From positions 1-58,139 of the forward strand of contig CAMIFC010000010.1 in assembly GCA_946220775.1 (NCBI GenBank): 58,139 nt of DNA. The letters are read 5' to 3'. Shown here one piece after another: positions 11,788-19,433 of this stretch. A program made the translations under genes and the position numbers. The stretch is from an uncultured Corynebacterium sp. GTDB taxonomy: Bacteria > Actinomycetota > Actinomycetes > Mycobacteriales > Mycobacteriaceae. Position 1 is the stretch's first letter. Each line of letters opens with the position of its first letter. Below the pieces are notes generated by a model, which was not told where the DNA came from, searched no databases, and worked only from the letters and a program-made list of their open reading frames with translations.

Positions 11788-11788
11788 C
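11765..11788 (+). other. attL core
   Basis: 24 bp, starting GGGTTCGAATCC and ending GGGGGCAC, identical to 56029-56052. It covers the T-loop, the 3' acceptor strand and the discriminator of tRNA-Arg. Bases on either side of the match differ between the two copies. Confidence 0.95.
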
Positions 11789-11860
11789 TTTTTGACACCC
11801 GTCATGACCTGGTGTTTATGCTGGTCGTGGCGGGTTTTTCTTTTTTTGAGAGGATTTCAG

Positions 11861-11912
11861 TTTTGGTCTATTTTGGTCTGTTTTGGTCTCCGATGCAGTC
11901 AAAATGCAGTCA
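11861..11912 (+). repeat. Putative integrase arm-type sites, left side
   Basis: Three perfect copies of TTTTGGTCT stand head to tail at exactly 10-bp spacing (11861, 11871, 11881). They are followed by ATGCAGTCAAAATGCAGTCA at 11893, itself two copies of ATGCAGTC(A). The latter 20-mer recurs exactly at 55960-55979 inside the other end. One-turn phasing next to attL is what is expected of integrase N-terminal domain (arm) sites; binding is inferred. Confidence 0.65.
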
Positions 11913-11944
11913 CGGAGCACACCACAATCGCCCCACCTCAAACG

Positions 11945-11993
11945 CAAAAAATGCCCCCATCCAAGACCACCGAAGGTCAAAGATGAGGGCATT
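11945..11993 (-). terminator. Terminator at the end of the late/lysis operon
   Basis: On the minus strand AATGCCCTCATC pairs with GATGGGGGCATT, with an inner GACC/GGTC pairing, then TTTTTT. It directly follows the last lysis-region gene. Confidence 0.85.
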
Positions 11994-11995
11994 CC

Positions 11996-12352
11996 TCAAA
12001 TCTCTACATCGTCACGGATCGACTCAGGCACTGGGGGTAGGCGCTCACGGTCCTCCGCTACCAACACCTGCCGAATATAATCAGCAGCCGTCTTAAACTT
12101 CGTTTTCCAGGTCTTCACCGCCTCCTGCAGCTGCTCCACATCATGCTGAAGCTCCTCAATCCTGCGGTCCCGCTGCTCCAGCTGCAGGCTAGTCCACGAC
12201 TTCATCTCCTGCACCAACCCCTGATAGGCAGATGGGATACTAGCCTCACTGTCGCCACGAATTTTCAGCAGCGTCACCAGGATCGTACCAGCAGCAGAGA
12301 TCACTGCGATCAGGATCGCCCCCCAATGCTCAGACAGAGACACCTCCCCCAT
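11996..12352 (-). CDS. Membrane-anchored coiled-coil protein of the lysis module
   Basis: 118 aa. One N-terminal transmembrane helix (WGAILIAVISAAGTILVTLL) is followed by a charged region with heptad spacing (LQLEQRDRRIEELQHDVEQL) predicted to form a coiled coil. Size, topology and position as the last gene after endolysin and holin suggest a holin partner or spanin-like lysis accessory. No specific family is recognised. It overlaps the upstream membrane-protein gene by 23 bp. Confidence 0.7.
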   Translation of the reverse strand: MGEVSLSEHWGAILIAVISAAGTILVTLLKIRGDSEASIPSAYQGLVQEMKSWTSLQLEQRDRRIEELQHDVEQLQEAVKTWKTKFKTAADYIRQVLVAEDRERLPPVPESIRDDVEI

Positions 12353-12794
12353 CCTCCTCCCGCATCGTTGTTAATCGACTACCACGCCATGTGGACCACA
12401 GCACCAGCACGGCCACGGACAGGTACCCGACAGCGCTGACCCACCCGCGCGACATCGTGCCATCCACCGACGCGGCAATGAAAGACCCAGCCCACAGTAG
12501 ATTCAGCCCCACGCCCAGCCCCAGGGCGACAGCCGCTACCGCACTGTCATGCCACACCGCAGCAACCAGACACACCACCCCGACACCAATCCAAATGATC
12601 GCCCACACACTCATCGGCAGTGCCCCCTCAGCCGGGTGACTCACCGACCTCCCCTGAGCAGCCGGCACGTACGACACCCCGCGGGCGATGATCCCCAGCC
12701 CCAAAACTAGCAGCGCGACACCATCAGACAGGCAAAAAGTGCGCACCCGGCGCGCCCACCACCGCAGGGGCTGAGGCAGTAACTCAATCGGCAT
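12330..12794 (-). CDS. Four-helix membrane protein of the lysis module
   Basis: About 154 aa from the ATG at 12794; in-frame ATGs at 12800 and 12806 are equally possible. Four hydrophobic stretches are seen: GVALLVLGLGIIARGVSYV, VWAIIWIGVGVVCLVAAVW, AVAAVALGLGVGLNLLWAG and VGYLSVAVLVLWSTW. It lies between the holin-like gene and the coiled-coil gene and overlaps both. Small 4-TM proteins in actinophage lysis cassettes are thought to help or control lysis timing; this assignment is by position. Confidence 0.7.
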   Translation of the reverse strand: MPIELLPQPLRWWARRVRTFCLSDGVALLVLGLGIIARGVSYVPAAQGRSVSHPAEGALPMSVWAIIWIGVGVVCLVAAVWHDSAVAAVALGLGVGLNLLWAGSFIAASVDGTMSRGWVSAVGYLSVAVLVLWSTWRGSRLTTMREEDGGGVSV

Positions 12795-13215
12795 GACCAT
12801 CACCATCCAGCGCGCGATGCTCACCGACATACTCACCCGTAGACTCCCCCACGTACACCGGCAGCGCCTCCGTATCATCAATCACCGGCTCATCAGGCAC
12901 CGGCTCCGCATCCAATCGCACCGCAGACACACCAGGACGATCCAGATGTGCGGTATGCGCGGCTTCCTCTAAGCGACCAGCCATAGATGGAGTGATCGCC
13001 CCACGCGTCGTAGCATGAGTGATGATCTGAGCCACACCAATCAACGTCGCAGCTAAGAGATTTACCCACGCTGGCCACTGATCACTCAGCAGCACACTCA
13101 GGTTCACCACCTGCAATGCGCTACCCGTAGCAGCAGCGATACTGTCTTTTCGCCGTTCCCACCAGGGCTGATGTACCAGGACCTCTGAAACCGCATCCTG
13201 AAAAACACTAGCCAT
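12784..13215 (-). CDS. Putative holin
   Basis: 143 aa starting 6 bp after the endolysin gene. Two hydrophobic segments (AAATGSALQVVNLSVLLS and WVNLLAATLIGVAQIITHA) lie in the first 70 residues, followed by a long acidic, polar tail. This matches the layout of actinophage holins, which pierce the membrane at lysis. An alternative is that the 4-TM gene next to it is the true holin. Confidence 0.7.
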   Translation of the reverse strand: MASVFQDAVSEVLVHQPWWERRKDSIAAATGSALQVVNLSVLLSDQWPAWVNLLAATLIGVAQIITHATTRGAITPSMAGRLEEAAHTAHLDRPGVSAVRLDAEPVPDEPVIDDTEALPVYVGESTGEYVGEHRALDGDGHAD

Positions 13216-13220
13216 AATTC

Positions 13221-14099
13221 CTATTTCCCTTCGTTGATGATCTGATTGAGCTTCTTCTCTAGGCGTAGGACATCCTGACGGAGCGCCGCGACACCATCGA
13301 CAAGCGTGAGCCCGCTACCGTCCTTTTTGGTGCCTAGCTGAGCCCACCCGGGGTACTGGCCACGATTACGGCCCCCTGTGAGCTGTTGGCGAATGTCCTT
13401 CGCATCAGAGATCAGCGGGCCAATGTATCCCTTGATGAAGTCTGTGAAGTACTTGATAGTCAACGGTGGTTCCACCTTCCGTACAGCCGCCGGGCGTTGA
13501 ACCCTCCACGGTGGATTGTCGATATAAAAGTTCACTCGATTGCGGAAATGGTCCATGTCCATCACCGAGCCAGGCCTTCCATCCCCGGCCCCAGGGTCCC
13601 ATTTTCCCTGGGCAGCACGTGAATACTCCCAGTGGGCAAGCAGTGTTTGAGTGGTGGCGCGCTTCCCAAGTTTCATGAGAATCGCGGCACAAATCTTGTA
13701 GTACGCCTCCATCTGGACAGCAGGCCACGGGCTCGTCCCATCGCCCTGGGCTTCAATGCCGATGCTTTCCCAGTTCGCGTTGTTGGTCTGCCAGCCGGGG
13801 TAGGATCCCCGACCGGCGTGCCACGCCACGCCGACACCGCACATCGTGGCCACCCCTGCGCGGGAAAGATGGATTTGAGAGGACAACGCGTTGCCTAGGC
13901 CAGGGTTGCGGGCAATGTATTGCGCACTCGTGTTATTCGCACCAGTGTGGTGCACGATGATCCCTTTGATGGCTCCGAAGTCGCCGTTGCCCCATACTTT
14001 CCAGTTGGGGAGTTCTGCAACTCTGACCCCGTAGGCGCGGATCACATCGGCAAGCCACATCGGGTCACCACGCCACCCCGGGGATGGTTTAATGCTCAT
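13221..14099 (-). CDS. Endolysin, N-acetylmuramoyl-L-alanine amidase
   Basis: 292 aa. The Amidase_2/PGRP zinc site is visible: IIVHHTGA (His50/51), an acidic residue in IGIEAQGDG, HWEYSRAAQGKWDPG (His156 and Asp168). The enzyme cuts the bond between muramic acid and the stem peptide. After residue ~190 comes a linker and a C-terminal region ending in a short coiled coil (VAALRQDVLRLEKKLNQIINE), probably for wall binding or oligomerisation. There is no signal peptide, so release depends on a holin. No mycolate esterase (LysB) gene is seen nearby. Confidence 0.92.
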   Translation of the reverse strand: MSIKPSPGWRGDPMWLADVIRAYGVRVAELPNWKVWGNGDFGAIKGIIVHHTGANNTSAQYIARNPGLGNALSSQIHLSRAGVATMCGVGVAWHAGRGSYPGWQTNNANWESIGIEAQGDGTSPWPAVQMEAYYKICAAILMKLGKRATTQTLLAHWEYSRAAQGKWDPGAGDGRPGSVMDMDHFRNRVNFYIDNPPWRVQRPAAVRKVEPPLTIKYFTDFIKGYIGPLISDAKDIRQQLTGGRNRGQYPGWAQLGTKKDGSGLTLVDGVAALRQDVLRLEKKLNQIINEGK

Positions 14100-14174
14100 G
14101 AGACATTCCTTTCAATTTTTAGACATGAGAAAACCCCGCGCCGGGATGGCTGCGGGGCTGGTTTCGTCGGGGGG

Positions 14175-14726
14175 CTACTCGTTGCGCTTCCACATCGAGT
14201 GCGCGTTCTCTGGCGTCCACCCTGGGGCTGCGTAGTGGTCTTGCTGGCAGGTGTACAGCTCCCCCTGGTAGTCCACCACCTCACCGGCCTGGTATTGGCG
14301 ACTGTCGGTGTAAGGTTGCGCGACCGGATTGCCGTCCTCGCCTTCTTCGACTGGTGAGGGTGGGGTGCAGTCACTCCAAGTATTGCCGTAGACCCCCACT
14401 CCGCCGGGTTCCCAGTGATTCAGCCCGTTCACCTCAGAGCGCCACACGCGCCCACCGTGCGACACCACATCGCCATGCAGGTACATCGCTGCATGATCCG
14501 TGCCAGGATCAACCCACGCTGGAACCTGCTTCACGCCCTCCATGGTTTCCGGTGCATCATCCGCGTGTGGTGGTGGGGTGATCGCCCCACTTTCCCGCAA
14601 GGATTGCAGCACCTCCGCTTTCCCCGCCTCGACCACCGGCGCGGCACGCCGACGGTCCTGCTCTGTCAGCACGTCAGACAGTAGTTTCCGCAGCTCATCG
14701 TCAGACAATGCTTTCAAATCAATCAT
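14175..14726 (-). CDS. Carbohydrate-binding (CBM5/12-like) virion protein
   Basis: 183 aa. An N-terminal helical region is followed by two copies of an aromatic carbohydrate-binding repeat: MYLHGDVVSHGGRVWRSEVN...HWEPG and QYQAGEVVDYQGELYTCQQD...GWTPENAHSMW. This is the pattern of chitin/cellulose-binding CBM5/12 modules, often found on phage tail tips and lysins. Its place between the fibre gene (4-bp overlap) and the endolysin fits a receptor-binding or tail-tip role. Confidence 0.8.
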   Translation of the reverse strand: MIDLKALSDDELRKLLSDVLTEQDRRRAAPVVEAGKAEVLQSLRESGAITPPPHADDAPETMEGVKQVPAWVDPGTDHAAMYLHGDVVSHGGRVWRSEVNGLNHWEPGGVGVYGNTWSDCTPPSPVEEGEDGNPVAQPYTDSRQYQAGEVVDYQGELYTCQQDHYAAPGWTPENAHSMWKRNE

Positions 14727-16120
14727 GCGTAATCCTCTATAAACTCGATCTTAAGCTCGTAATCCATCCCCGTGGCGTTACCGCCCTCCCACCACAGCCA
14801 AATCCTTGTCCCCTGCGGGATCTCATGCCCGGCACTATTAAGGATTGCAGTGGCCGTGGTTGCCTTTAGGTCCGTGATCTTAATCCCGGGCAAAATGGAA
14901 TTCATGCCGAAAACATCATCGGGGTTGCGGTAACGCACCTCCACGGACCCCTCACCAGTGCCCCTAGCCCCAGAGACTGTGACCCTCCAGCGCCCCTCAA
15001 CCGGCGTGACGAAAACGCCATTAGAAATCAAATGCAACGGGGTAGCAGGGTGAGGCCTAGTGATATCCACCGCGTCAGACGTGGATTCGCTCGCGTTGAT
15101 GGCCGTACTCCCAGACATGATCAGGCCGCTGGCGCGTCGCACCGCCTCCAACTCAGCACCCTTAAACGCCGGGGTGTTCTTCAGCACCTCAATCTCCCCG
15201 CGAACCCCGTTAATCGCATCGTCCACATACCGCTTATTTGTAAGGTGGCCCGGGTACTGCGGCAGCTTGTGCGCATCCACGCGGATCATCGTGTCATACT
15301 CACGCAGAGGCACAGAAGACGGCTTGGGGGTCGGGGTGACCTCCGGCAAATCCGTGATGTCCTTCATCACATGCGAATGCACCGTCGGGGCGAACTCACC
15401 GCCCGCGATCCGATGAGCCCGATCAGCCTCAGCCTTGGCCCTATCAGCGTCAGCTGCAGCATTCGCCGCAGACACACCCGCGGCCTCCGCGTCCACCCGT
15501 GTGCCCTCGGCAGCCGTCTCAGCACGCCCCGCAGCAGACTCAGCCGTACCGCTCGCCGCCTTCGCCGCCTCAACCGACCCAGCGCCCTCACGGGCAGAAT
15601 CCTCGCTAGCCGCCGCAGCCTTCTCAGAACGCCCCGCAGCAGACTCAGCAGCAGTACGAACATCACCAGCAGCCACCTCACTCGCCGCAGCCGCCTCAGC
15701 AGACCTCTCAGCAAACCGCGCAGACTCACCAGCACTAGCGGCAGACGACGCAGCAGCAGACGCCGACGCCGACGCCCCCGCCACCGCCTCCGCAGCCTCC
15801 GCAGCCAATCGCTCCAAAACCCCACGATCACCCACATCAGCAGCCAACGCGGCCTCAAAAGCCACCCGCAAACTCACATCAGAATCGGGCACCACAAGCC
15901 GCACATAATCAACCGGAACCCCCATACTCAGCAACGTCACGACACATGGCCCCGGCGTCAACTCCGCACGAAAAACACCCCCCTCAACCGCAACACGATC
16001 CGGCGAGCCCGTCACCAAACCATTCCCCCACGCGCGCGTGTCCGGGGCGCGCACAACAGCCTCCGTCACCGACTCCGGACGGTCAGTCACCAACACTAAC
16101 GAACCCTCAACAACAGGCAT
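14723..16120 (-). CDS. Minor tail / tail-fibre protein with Ala-rich coiled coil
   Basis: 465 aa. The N-terminal ~100 residues form a compact domain, then about 130 residues of Ala/Ser/Glu heptads (runs such as AAEAVAGASASASAAASSAA) predict a long trimeric coiled coil. A C-terminal globular domain (RWRVTVSGARG, RIWLWWEGGNATGMDYELKIEF) resembles fibre tip domains. It should project from the tail tip and bind the cell surface. The repetitive Ala codons explain the long spurious ORF on the other strand. Confidence 0.8.
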   Translation of the reverse strand: MPVVEGSLVLVTDRPESVTEAVVRAPDTRAWGNGLVTGSPDRVAVEGGVFRAELTPGPCVVTLLSMGVPVDYVRLVVPDSDVSLRVAFEAALAADVGDRGVLERLAAEAAEAVAGASASASAAASSAASAGESARFAERSAEAAAASEVAAGDVRTAAESAAGRSEKAAAASEDSAREGAGSVEAAKAASGTAESAAGRAETAAEGTRVDAEAAGVSAANAAADADRAKAEADRAHRIAGGEFAPTVHSHVMKDITDLPEVTPTPKPSSVPLREYDTMIRVDAHKLPQYPGHLTNKRYVDDAINGVRGEIEVLKNTPAFKGAELEAVRRASGLIMSGSTAINASESTSDAVDITRPHPATPLHLISNGVFVTPVEGRWRVTVSGARGTGEGSVEVRYRNPDDVFGMNSILPGIKITDLKATTATAILNSAGHEIPQGTRIWLWWEGGNATGMDYELKIEFIEDYA

Positions 16121-16130
16121 TGACGTTCAC

Positions 16131-17459
16131 CTATCCTTCCAGCGGAGGCTCATCAAGAACACCACGCGTCCACGTCGTATGGTCAACCAGCACGGTCGCG
16201 CTCGTCACATGACCCAAATCAACAAACCATTCCGCCACCTGAAAACGACCATCATTAAGCATGAAAGAATTAAAAAACGAGTTCCGCGACAACTTCGAAT
16301 ACGACCCCACTTTAAAATCCGATGGGGAGAAAACCCGCTGGTACCCAGCCCCGTTCGAATAAAAAAGCTGCACCGTCACCGTGCCCACAAAATCCCCCTT
16401 AGCGACCACATACAGATTCCTATCCCAGTCGGGCATACGCACTGCGATACCGTGGTCGTTAGACCTGGCGGTTTCACCACCCATCAACGTCATTTTCCCG
16501 ACAGACAGTCTCGTCAGCAGGGAATTCAGAATATTGATCTGCTCAATTTGGTTCTGGTTCTCGCCTTGGAGCTCCCTGATCTCCACGATCCGGGCGCGAT
16601 TATCATCCACCTGCCGCGCCTGGGCGGCATTAAGTTCATCCTGCAGCGCCCATCGCTTAGTGTTCGCCTCAATATAGGCAGGAATCAACCCATCAGCAGC
16701 AGCCTCACCACGCTCCTGCAACTGCGCATTAAGCACCTCAAGCTGCTCACGCACATCCACCGACGATGCACCATCACCAGCCAGCGTGTCCCGCAGCACC
16801 TGAGTCTCACCTAGCGCCGAATCAGCCGACACCTGCGCACGAGCAGCAGCACGCGAAGCACCCCGCGCCGACGCCTCCACCCCCGCAAGACCCCGACGAG
16901 ACTCCACCAGAGCACGGTACACCGCCTCATTCTCAGCGATACGGGCATCATCATCACCCACCAGCTGGCCGCCAACGTGCACCTTCCACGCACCACTGCC
17001 TACACCAGGCTCAATACGGGTGACCCGCATCGGCACCACAGCGCCAAAAACCTGCACATCGACCGTGTCTCCCACCACAAAATCCTGCAGCGGCACCCAC
17101 GGCCCCAAGCCCGCGCCCTCAATATCCGACTCCAGGAAAAACTCGCCGGATGTTCGATCCCGCGCCCCGTCAAGCACCTGCTCGACATCACTACCGGCAG
17201 CCCGCAGCTCCGGATCATCACCCGGCACCGTGATATGCACATCAGCGCGCATGAACCGGCGGAACATCCCCCCAACACGCACACCACGATCCAGGGAGGC
17301 CACATATCCAGGAGAATTCCCCGGCGCGTCACCCTCCCACACATCACCAAGCTCCAGCCCATCCGGTAAATCCAGGTGGTACGCCCCAAACGCCGTTGAT
17401 GCTAACGAGCGCATCACCACGACCTCAGCAGAATCTGCGACCAAATACGGTCTACGCAT
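16131..17459 (-). CDS. Minor tail protein
   Basis: 442 aa. The first ~190 residues look like a tail-tip beta domain (LPDGLELGDVWEGDAPGNSPGYVASL). The middle has helical, heptad-like segments (LRDTLAGDGASSVDVREQLEVLNAQLQ broken by charged residues), and the C-terminus is a beta-rich domain. It overlaps the end of the upstream tail gene by 8 bp, indicating translational coupling. The assignment rests on position and architecture. Confidence 0.75.
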   Translation of the reverse strand: MRRPYLVADSAEVVVMRSLASTAFGAYHLDLPDGLELGDVWEGDAPGNSPGYVASLDRGVRVGGMFRRFMRADVHITVPGDDPELRAAGSDVEQVLDGARDRTSGEFFLESDIEGAGLGPWVPLQDFVVGDTVDVQVFGAVVPMRVTRIEPGVGSGAWKVHVGGQLVGDDDARIAENEAVYRALVESRRGLAGVEASARGASRAAARAQVSADSALGETQVLRDTLAGDGASSVDVREQLEVLNAQLQERGEAAADGLIPAYIEANTKRWALQDELNAAQARQVDDNRARIVEIRELQGENQNQIEQINILNSLLTRLSVGKMTLMGGETARSNDHGIAVRMPDWDRNLYVVAKGDFVGTVTVQLFYSNGAGYQRVFSPSDFKVGSYSKLSRNSFFNSFMLNDGRFQVAEWFVDLGHVTSATVLVDHTTWTRGVLDEPPLEG

Positions 17460-18426
17460 GCTTCACCTCCAGGACGATCATCGCGTGCGGAAACACCCGA
17501 TCATCCAATACTCTTGTGGGCTCCCCCTCCGACGGGCTGATATCCACCTCCACCGGATCCATCCCCGAATGCGCTGGACTCCAGCACCTCACCGGCGCAT
17601 CACCCGGCCACCACAATCGCGCGCCCAGGACAACCCCAGCATTCTTCGCCTGACCAATCACTGTCTCCCACAGGAACCCATCACGCGCCTCCAACGAAAT
17701 CTCCGGGGATTTGTCCACCTCCGGCATCTCCACCACGTGATACGCGTCATCCACCCAGCGGGTACCATCCGGGTCAGCCTGAGACATCATCACCGCATCG
17801 ATCGACTCCTGCGCCAGCCTGCCGATCACGAACACCGCGCGCCCATGCTTCCACGTGAACATCGTCTCACTGGTCATCTGCACCCCGGCCATCAAACGCG
17901 GGGTATCATACTCAATCCCGGATTCGTCCTCGTTGCGTTCATATGGTCGGGCTTTCCACCATGCTGCTGGCCACGACACCGCAGGAATCGTGTTCCACAC
18001 GTCCCCCACCGATAGGGCGTTGATCGTCACCGTGTCCGGAACCCCCGAATTCGACGGATCCGTCGCTTTCGTGTGCACGATCGCACCCCCGCGACGCACC
18101 ACACCACCATCCCCGGGGAATGCTGCGAGGATCATATAATCACCCTCAGCGACCGACACGCGGCCAGACTCATCCACACCACCAAGACCACCAGTCACCA
18201 GTAACTCAGCAACCCGACTAGGCCGACCATCCGCATCACGACCGGGGAAGGTCACCTCAATATCCTCGACTTGTCCCCACTGGTCAGCAGACGCGCCCTC
18301 CAGCGGGGCTGGCAGAGTAAAAAGCGGGGCACCATTCCCGTCACCAATCCCGTACCAGCAGCCCTGGGTGGCTACCACATGATCCACGTGGGCGTGCCAC
18401 GACTCCCAATCAACCGTCACGATCAA
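17452..18426 (-). CDS. Minor tail protein (tail-tip/hub component)
   Basis: 324 aa, rich in beta-type segments (MFTWKHGRAVFVIGRLAQ; VSLEARDG-like stretches). It lies third downstream of the tape measure, where siphoviruses encode baseplate hub or tip proteins. No hydrolase motif is visible. Confidence 0.72.
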   Translation of the reverse strand: MIVTVDWESWHAHVDHVVATQGCWYGIGDGNGAPLFTLPAPLEGASADQWGQVEDIEVTFPGRDADGRPSRVAELLVTGGLGGVDESGRVSVAEGDYMILAAFPGDGGVVRRGGAIVHTKATDPSNSGVPDTVTINALSVGDVWNTIPAVSWPAAWWKARPYERNEDESGIEYDTPRLMAGVQMTSETMFTWKHGRAVFVIGRLAQESIDAVMMSQADPDGTRWVDDAYHVVEMPEVDKSPEISLEARDGFLWETVIGQAKNAGVVLGARLWWPGDAPVRCWSPAHSGMDPVEVDISPSEGEPTRVLDDRVFPHAMIVLEVKHA

Positions 18427-18444
18427 TCACCACCCTTTTTCTGC

Positions 18445-19182
18445 TTATGCCCATGGGTCATCAACACGCAACACCCACTCCAACCGCGCCCCCTCCGGCA
18501 GCACCCACCGCCCGGACTCACCAGGTGGCACACACTCCGGCAACACGCCCTCGGTACGCAGCACCAGCGGGTCAGTATCCACCACCGCCACACCATCAGA
18601 CGCGGGCAACGAGTACGTTGCACCACTCGGCGCGACCACCCGCCCACCAGCACCCTCATAACGGATCACCGGCCACACAGGAACCACCCCCGCGTTCGTC
18701 ACGTCCACCTCCCCCTCACCGGTCAGGGTGCCCGTCCTCGCAAGACCAGCAACGCACACCACCGGCACCGTCAGAGTCTCGGCAGTGCGCTTCGACATGT
18801 CCACTGACATGCCCGGCAACACACCATCCACCACCAAATCCACATACAGAGGCGACAGCGGGTGATCACCCACGATCTCCAACACGCACGGATCATTAGG
18901 GGTAGCGCGAGACCACCCCTGCCGAAGCCGGGCATACACCCGCTCCAGCTCCTCCCCAGTGTCACACTGCAAATAAAAATCCAGGTCAGCCTTCATCGCA
19001 CCATACGACGCGCGCCCCGGCAGCACACCACCACGAGACGGCACCGGAAGATCCGGCCGCGACACCGCAGCCCGCAACTCCGACAACGCCCCATACGGCG
19101 ACATCACCGGAGACGACGCAGGACTACCCGTCAACAGAAACTCATCCCCCAACGGGGTCAACAGCTTCACCTGCAAAGCCAC
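18445..19182 (-). CDS. Distal tail (Dit)-like protein
   Basis: 245 aa immediately downstream of the tape measure, the usual Dit position. The N-terminus FLLTGSPASSPVMSPYGALSEL and the central YLQCDTGEELERVYARLRQGW fit the phage-tail domain that caps the tube; the C-terminal half is a beta-rich galectin-like region. The start overlaps the stop of the preceding frame (ATGA). Confidence 0.75.
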   Translation of the reverse strand: MALQVKLLTPLGDEFLLTGSPASSPVMSPYGALSELRAAVSRPDLPVPSRGGVLPGRASYGAMKADLDFYLQCDTGEELERVYARLRQGWSRATPNDPCVLEIVGDHPLSPLYVDLVVDGVLPGMSVDMSKRTAETLTVPVVCVAGLARTGTLTGEGEVDVTNAGVVPVWPVIRYEGAGGRVVAPSGATYSLPASDGVAVVDTDPLVLRTEGVLPECVPPGESGRWVLPEGARLEWVLRVDDPWA

Positions 19183-19433
19183 TAGATCAGCTCCTTCCGA
19201 CGGGCAGCCACATCACTAGCCCGAGTCACCGAACGCACAGGAACACCACCCCGGCGGGAAATCTCCGCCAACAGCTCATCCACCTGCTGCGCCGTATACA
19301 TCTCACTACCATCCATATGCACCGCGATCTCAGCACGAACCCGCTGGCCAGCGCCTGCGAACTCACCATCGAGATTCCAATCCACACCAAACTGGCGACC
19401 GGCCTCAGCATTCGCCTCAGCAGCACGCAGCAT
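19182..19433 (-). CDS. Probable true C-terminus of the tape measure, in the -1 frame
   Basis: This frame is open from about 19545 to 19182, but its first ATG is at 19433 (83 aa) with no good RBS. Its sequence (EMYTAQQVDELLAEISRRGG) looks like natural protein and fits the upstream reading GFEAGAEDIRGEM. The overlapping end of the tape measure frame is Cys/Arg/Trp-rich nonsense. Either a -1 frameshift joins the two, one base is missing in the sequence or gene, or this is a separate small gene. Confidence 0.6.
   Translation of the reverse strand: MLRAAEANAEAGRQFGVDWNLDGEFAGAGQRVRAEIAVHMDGSEMYTAQQVDELLAEISRRGGVPVRSVTRASDVAARRKELI

Noticed and set aside
15032..16099. Long plus-strand open frames opposite the tail-fibre gene
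   Set aside because: They are His/Arg/Ser-rich shadows of Ala-rich codons in the minus-strand gene and have no RBS or plausible domain.
18445..19182. Slippage continuing from the tape measure into the Dit gene
   Set aside because: The Dit-like gene has its own ATG overlapping the preceding stop and a clean frame.
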